Part shown: positions 20,772 to 24,618 of the stretch, piece after piece
How the letters are laid out: every line of letters begins with the position of its first letter
Numbering within the stretch: the stretch's first letter is position 1
Assembly (NCBI GenBank): GCA_016946835.1
Contig: JACVTC010000479.1
Location: 1-24,618 of the forward strand
Direction: 5' to 3'
From: Neocallimastix lanati (nom. inval.)
Taxonomy: Eukaryota; Neocallimastigomycota; Neocallimastigomycetes; Neocallimastigales; Neocallimastigaceae
DNA length: 24,618 nt
Position numbers and translations under genes: made by a program
The notes under the pieces: generated by a model
What the model saw: only the letters and a program-made list of their open reading frames with translations
What the model was told of the DNA's origin: nothing
The model's database searches: none

Positions 20772-23700
20772 AAAGTTTAATATTATTTAGATCATAGAGA
20801 ATATTATTTCTAAACTGGTCATTAAAGTAGAATTTAGATATTTGGTAAATCCATCGGATAAGTTATTTTCAGATTTTAATACTTTAAATTAATATAACCT
20901 TTCTTGATTAATTCTCTTATACTGTGATATCGAAGGTCGATGTGCTTGGATTTCGGATTAATAGTTTCATTTTCGCAATTGTAAATTGCAGCTTTATTAT
21001 CGGTGTTTATTGTAATAACATCCTGCTTAAGTCCAAGTTCTTTAAATATATTTCTATACCAGAGACAGTGTCTTGCACACTCATGAATCCATAATACTCA
21101 CTTTCCGCAGTAGAAACTGAAACACAATGTTGCAGTTTGGAATACCAACTAGTAGGAGCTGAGTTTATCATCATTACAAATCCAGTAGTTGACTCCTTGT
21201 TTCCTTATCACCACCTAAATCGGCGTCAACATAAACATTAAAATTAAAAGTATTAGTATAAGTGAATTTAATTCCATAGTTAGGATTACCTTTCAAGTAT
21301 CTAAAAATTTTTAGTACATTGTACCAATCTTCGTATGTTGGATTATCGGATTTTCTGGAAGCTTTACTTACAGAAAATAATATGTCCGGTCTCGTGCTGA
21401 TAGCTAAATATAACAAAGATCCTATAGCTTGCTTATATTTTGTTACATTAAATTTTTTACTCCTTAATTCAATAGATTCGATTGGTGTTGTATTTGATAC
21501 TGGGTTATATTTATTGATATTAAACTTATTTAAAATTTCATTAAGATATTTCTTCTGATGGATAATATAACCGTCATTACATTTTACAAATTTTATACCT
21601 ATAATAAAGTCTACTTCACCTACATCTGTAGCTTCAAAATTATTTTTAATTAAAGATTTTGTTTTAATTATTTCATCATCCGTTCCTGTAACAATTATAT
21701 CATCCACGTAGACTGCTAGTAAACATACAATTTCGTTACTTTTATCTTTTTTAATATAGACGCATGGGTCACTTAAAAATCTTTTAAAATTTAATTTTAA
21801 CAATACCTTATTTAAAGTTTCGTTCCACATTCTTCCAGACTGTTTTAAACCATAAAGCTTTATTTAATTTACAATATCCCTTTTGTTTCATACCTTCTGG
21901 TAGCAACATATAAATATCCTCATTCAATTTGGCATTCAAGTAGGCAGCCTTAATATCCATTTGATGTATATGGAACTTTCTTTGGACTGCAATGGCAATT
22001 ATGATTTTAAGTGTATCTTGTTTGAGGGTAGGTGAAAAAGTGTTTTTATAGTCAACCCCATATATCTGGCTGTAGCCCTTAGCTACTAATCTTGCTTTAT
22101 ATTTAACAATTTTACCTTCTGAGTTTCTTTTGTATTTAAGAACCCATCTTGTAGAAATGATATTTGCGTCTTTAGGAACTTTATTAATAATTGTAAATAC
22201 CCTCATTCTCTTCATATTATTCAATTCTTCATCCACTGCTTTTAACCACATGTCTTTATCATTCATTAAAAATATTTCTTTATAATTACGTGGTTCAATA
22301 AACTTTTGTCGTCTATTGCTAGAAGTGCAGTTGTATCTAAAATATCTTTAATATTGAACGATTTCACTTTCTTTGTTGGATGATTTTTAATCATATATTC
22401 ATTGTTATAGCGTTTTCTACGTTTATTATTGTTTTTTCTTATATATATTACCACTATTATTAGATTGTTTGGTATTTTGTTTATTTTTATCATTATTGTT
22501 TCGTTTATCAGCATTCTTATTATTTTCATTATTTAATTGATTAAATTTTTCACTATATTCTTTCGACTTATTTAAAAGAAATTGAATAGTTTCCTCTTTA
22601 CTCTTAGCATTACTTATTCTATTAGAAATTAATTTATTTTTATTTTTATTCTTCTTAAGAGTTATTTGTTTATTATCATTATCATTATTGATAATTGATT
22701 TTTTACTCTTATTTTGGTGTTTATTTGTTTGTTTATTTTCATTGTTTACCTTACCACCTGAATTGTTTTGGTTAAATTCTTTATTGTAATTATTGCTAAA
22801 TTTTACATTCTGTATATGATAATTCACATTGGAATTATACTCATTGGCATTAGTTTGTTTATTTAAATCATTTAAATTTATTTCTTTAATTTTATTTGAT
22901 TTATATAAATTTATCTCTTTATTTATATTGTAATTATTTTCTCCAATGACGTTAGAATTATTACCATTATTTAAATTATAATTTAAGTCACCTCTCATAT
23001 AATAATTATTCATTTTATTATTATCGTTAATAATTATATTATTATTATCACTTACTTTATACACGCGTGGATTGTTATTTACATTATCGAACGAATTATG
23101 TAGGTTATTTTCTTCTAAATTATAATTATGGTTATTTATTTCATTATTCATTAATTCAGGATAATTTGAATTATTACTTACGTTTATATTTAAATTATTT
23201 TTATTTAAATTTATTTTGTTTATTTCTGTGTTTATTCCTGAATTTATTTCTGTGTTTATTCCTGAATTTATTCCTGTGTTTCTTCCTGTATTACTTAATT
23301 TTCTTTCATAATTTAAATTAAAATTATTGTCTTTAATTAAATTTAAATTATTCGGATCATTATTATAATTATTATTAGTATTATAATTATTATTAGTATT
23401 ATAATTATTGTTAGTATCAATTAAATTATCAATATTAAATTTTTCTTTATTTCCATTACAAAAATCTTTATTATTTTCTTCTTGGAAATAAATAGAATTA
23501 ATATTTTTAGGAATTAAATTATTTAAATTAATTTTATTATTATTATTTAAATTCAATGATCCTTCATTAGAATTATAATGTAAATTATTTAATTGGTTGT
23601 TAGAATTGGAAATTGAAAAATTATTATTATTATTATTTTCTGAATTGTCCATATATTGAGTGGGTCCAATAGTTTTATTTTGATTTTGTAAAATTAAATT

Positions 23701-23796
23701 ATTATGATTCATATTAATAAAATTATTATTATTTGGATGGTACATATTATTAGGATCATAATTATGATTATTGATTAGGTTATTTATTTCGGTATC

Positions 23797-23838
<42 letters not shown>

Positions 23839-24618
23839 TATATTATAAACTTCATTATATTCACTATTATTATCATTTGTATTACTTTCATTATTGAGAC
23901 ACTCACGTGATATATGACCAAATCCGCCACAATTATGACATCTGATATTTCTTTTACTGCGCTTTCTATTTTGTTTATTTCTACTGTTACTTTCATTAAT
24001 TCTTACTTCATTATTGAATACCTTAGCCTTTTCTTGTTTAATTTTTAAAGTATTCAAAAATTTTATTCTTGGAATTGATGTTTTTAGCATATTACAACAT
24101 CCATTCCAATCATTCTGAAAACCAAGTAAATTTGTTAATTGGGCAATATCGGATGGGATAGCATTATATAAATAATTGAATTTTCTTTCATCGTTCACAT
24201 TTTCCCCAAGTTTCTTTAATTTGTCGAAGGTAATTTCCATGTTGGCTATAAAAATTCCTATGTCTGTGGATTTATCGTAAGTCATGTTCTCCAGCTTTTC
24301 GTTTAATTGTAACTTCATTTCTTCATTACCTTTGGTAAAAGTTTTCTTTAGCAATTTCCATATGTCGTATGCGGAACTATTCTTGAAATCTATACTTAAT
24401 TTAATTTCGTTTTCTAAATTCATACTAATATATCTTTTTGCCTTGCTGTCACCAACTATCATTTTCGTTGTGACTGATTTATGGTAATAAGTATCAGTTC
24501 CTCTAATTTTCATGCCCTTTAAGGATTCGAAATTTTCAGCGTTGTTGGCAATTTTCTTCATATTATCTTCGTAGATATATTGATCTAATTCATTAGCAGT
24601 TAATATTAGATCCATATC
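20770..24618 (-). pseudogene. Unit F gag-pol, 5' end cut by window edge, several small deletions
   Basis: The right edge cuts this copy at codon 25 (Met26 at 24615). From there to about 22442 the frame is intact through Gag, the zinc knuckle (about 23925-23940 upward) and the Asn-rich region. Deletions relative to unit D then break it: two bases in a TA run at about 22441-22447, one T at about 22303, two bases at about 21855 (between KALYGLK and the following RT segment), and one base each at about 21192, 21087, 20877 and 20816. Every difference I find is a one- or two-base loss with no substitution. Separate frames still show the RT halves (MDIKAAYLN; YVDD) and part of RNase H. The stop codon is at 20770..20772. 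Confidence 0.85.

Larger units (their letters stand above)
1..24618 (-). mobile_element. Tandem array of a Ty1/copia-type LTR retrotransposon, about 5.6 units
   Basis: The entire window is a head-to-tail repeat with a 4409-base period. Gag-pol start codons lie at 2652, 7070, 11476, 15885 and 20293, spaced 4418, 4406, 4409 and 4408 bases; the deviations are explained by small indels and one missing AAT triplet in unit C. Every junction has the same order on the minus strand: stop codon, polypurine tract, one LTR, tRNA-type primer binding site, leader, next ATG. Adjacent elements therefore share a single LTR. The Pol domain order (RT then RNase H, YVDD, MDIKAAYLN, KHIDLRYH) is that of copia. 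No target-site duplication or host flank is visible because both window edges fall inside a unit. Confidence 0.95.

Noticed and set aside
1-24618. CRISPR array, phage or bacterial operon
   Set aside because: The direct repeats are 4.4 kb coding units and short coding minisatellites, with no spacer pattern. The proteins are eukaryotic copia Gag, RT and RNase H.
1-24618. Use of a variant genetic code
   Set aside because: The standard code gives 1308-1309 codon frames with all RT and RNase H motifs intact and one terminal TAG, so no reassignment is needed.

Overview
The whole window is one head-to-tail tandem array of a Ty1/copia-type (Pseudoviridae-like) LTR retrotransposon read on the minus strand. 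No host flank and no other gene is visible. The repeat period is 4409 bases: a single 3930-base gag-pol reading frame plus a 479-base spacer, so the window holds about 5.6 units. The DNA is very AT-rich (roughly four fifths A+T by eye), and the protein is full of AAT-coded asparagine. This is a eukaryotic nuclear genome of extreme composition. An anaerobic gut fungus (Neocallimastigomycota) fits best in my judgement and a dictyostelid-like protist is possible, but the organism is not proven by the sequence.

Layout, left to right on the plus strand (each element runs right to left): unit A, 3' end cut by the window edge (gag-pol 1..2652); LTR 2804..3125; unit B, frameshifted (3132..7070); LTR 7222..7543; unit C, intact (7550..11476); LTR 11628..11949; unit D, intact (11956..15885); LTR 16037..16358; unit E, intact except for one base lost in codon 3-4 (16365..20293); LTR 20445..20763; unit F, several one- or two-base deletions and its first 24 codons beyond the window edge (20770..24618). 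Neighbouring elements share one LTR, as expected for LTR-to-LTR recombination products or cDNA concatemers.

Reading each unit in its own sense direction, the order is: LTR (starts TGTTA, ends TTCA); a primer binding site one base later that is complementary to the anticodon arm of tRNA-Lys(CUU); a 135-base leader; Gag with a CCHC zinc knuckle; about 490 residues of Asn-rich low-complexity sequence; a basic patch; a copia reverse transcriptase with YVDD; an RNase H with its acidic residues; a stop codon overlapping the polypurine tract AGGGGGAA; and the next LTR.

The most interesting point is what is missing. Where copia elements encode protease and integrase, this element has only the Asn-rich tract, yet RT and RNase H look intact and the frame is open. 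A copia element that can make cDNA but has no integrase would be expected to enter the genome by homologous recombination with existing copies, which produces exactly such shared-LTR tandem arrays. The caveat is that the units are almost identical and small indels cluster in units B and F, so assembly or sequencing artefacts must be excluded.
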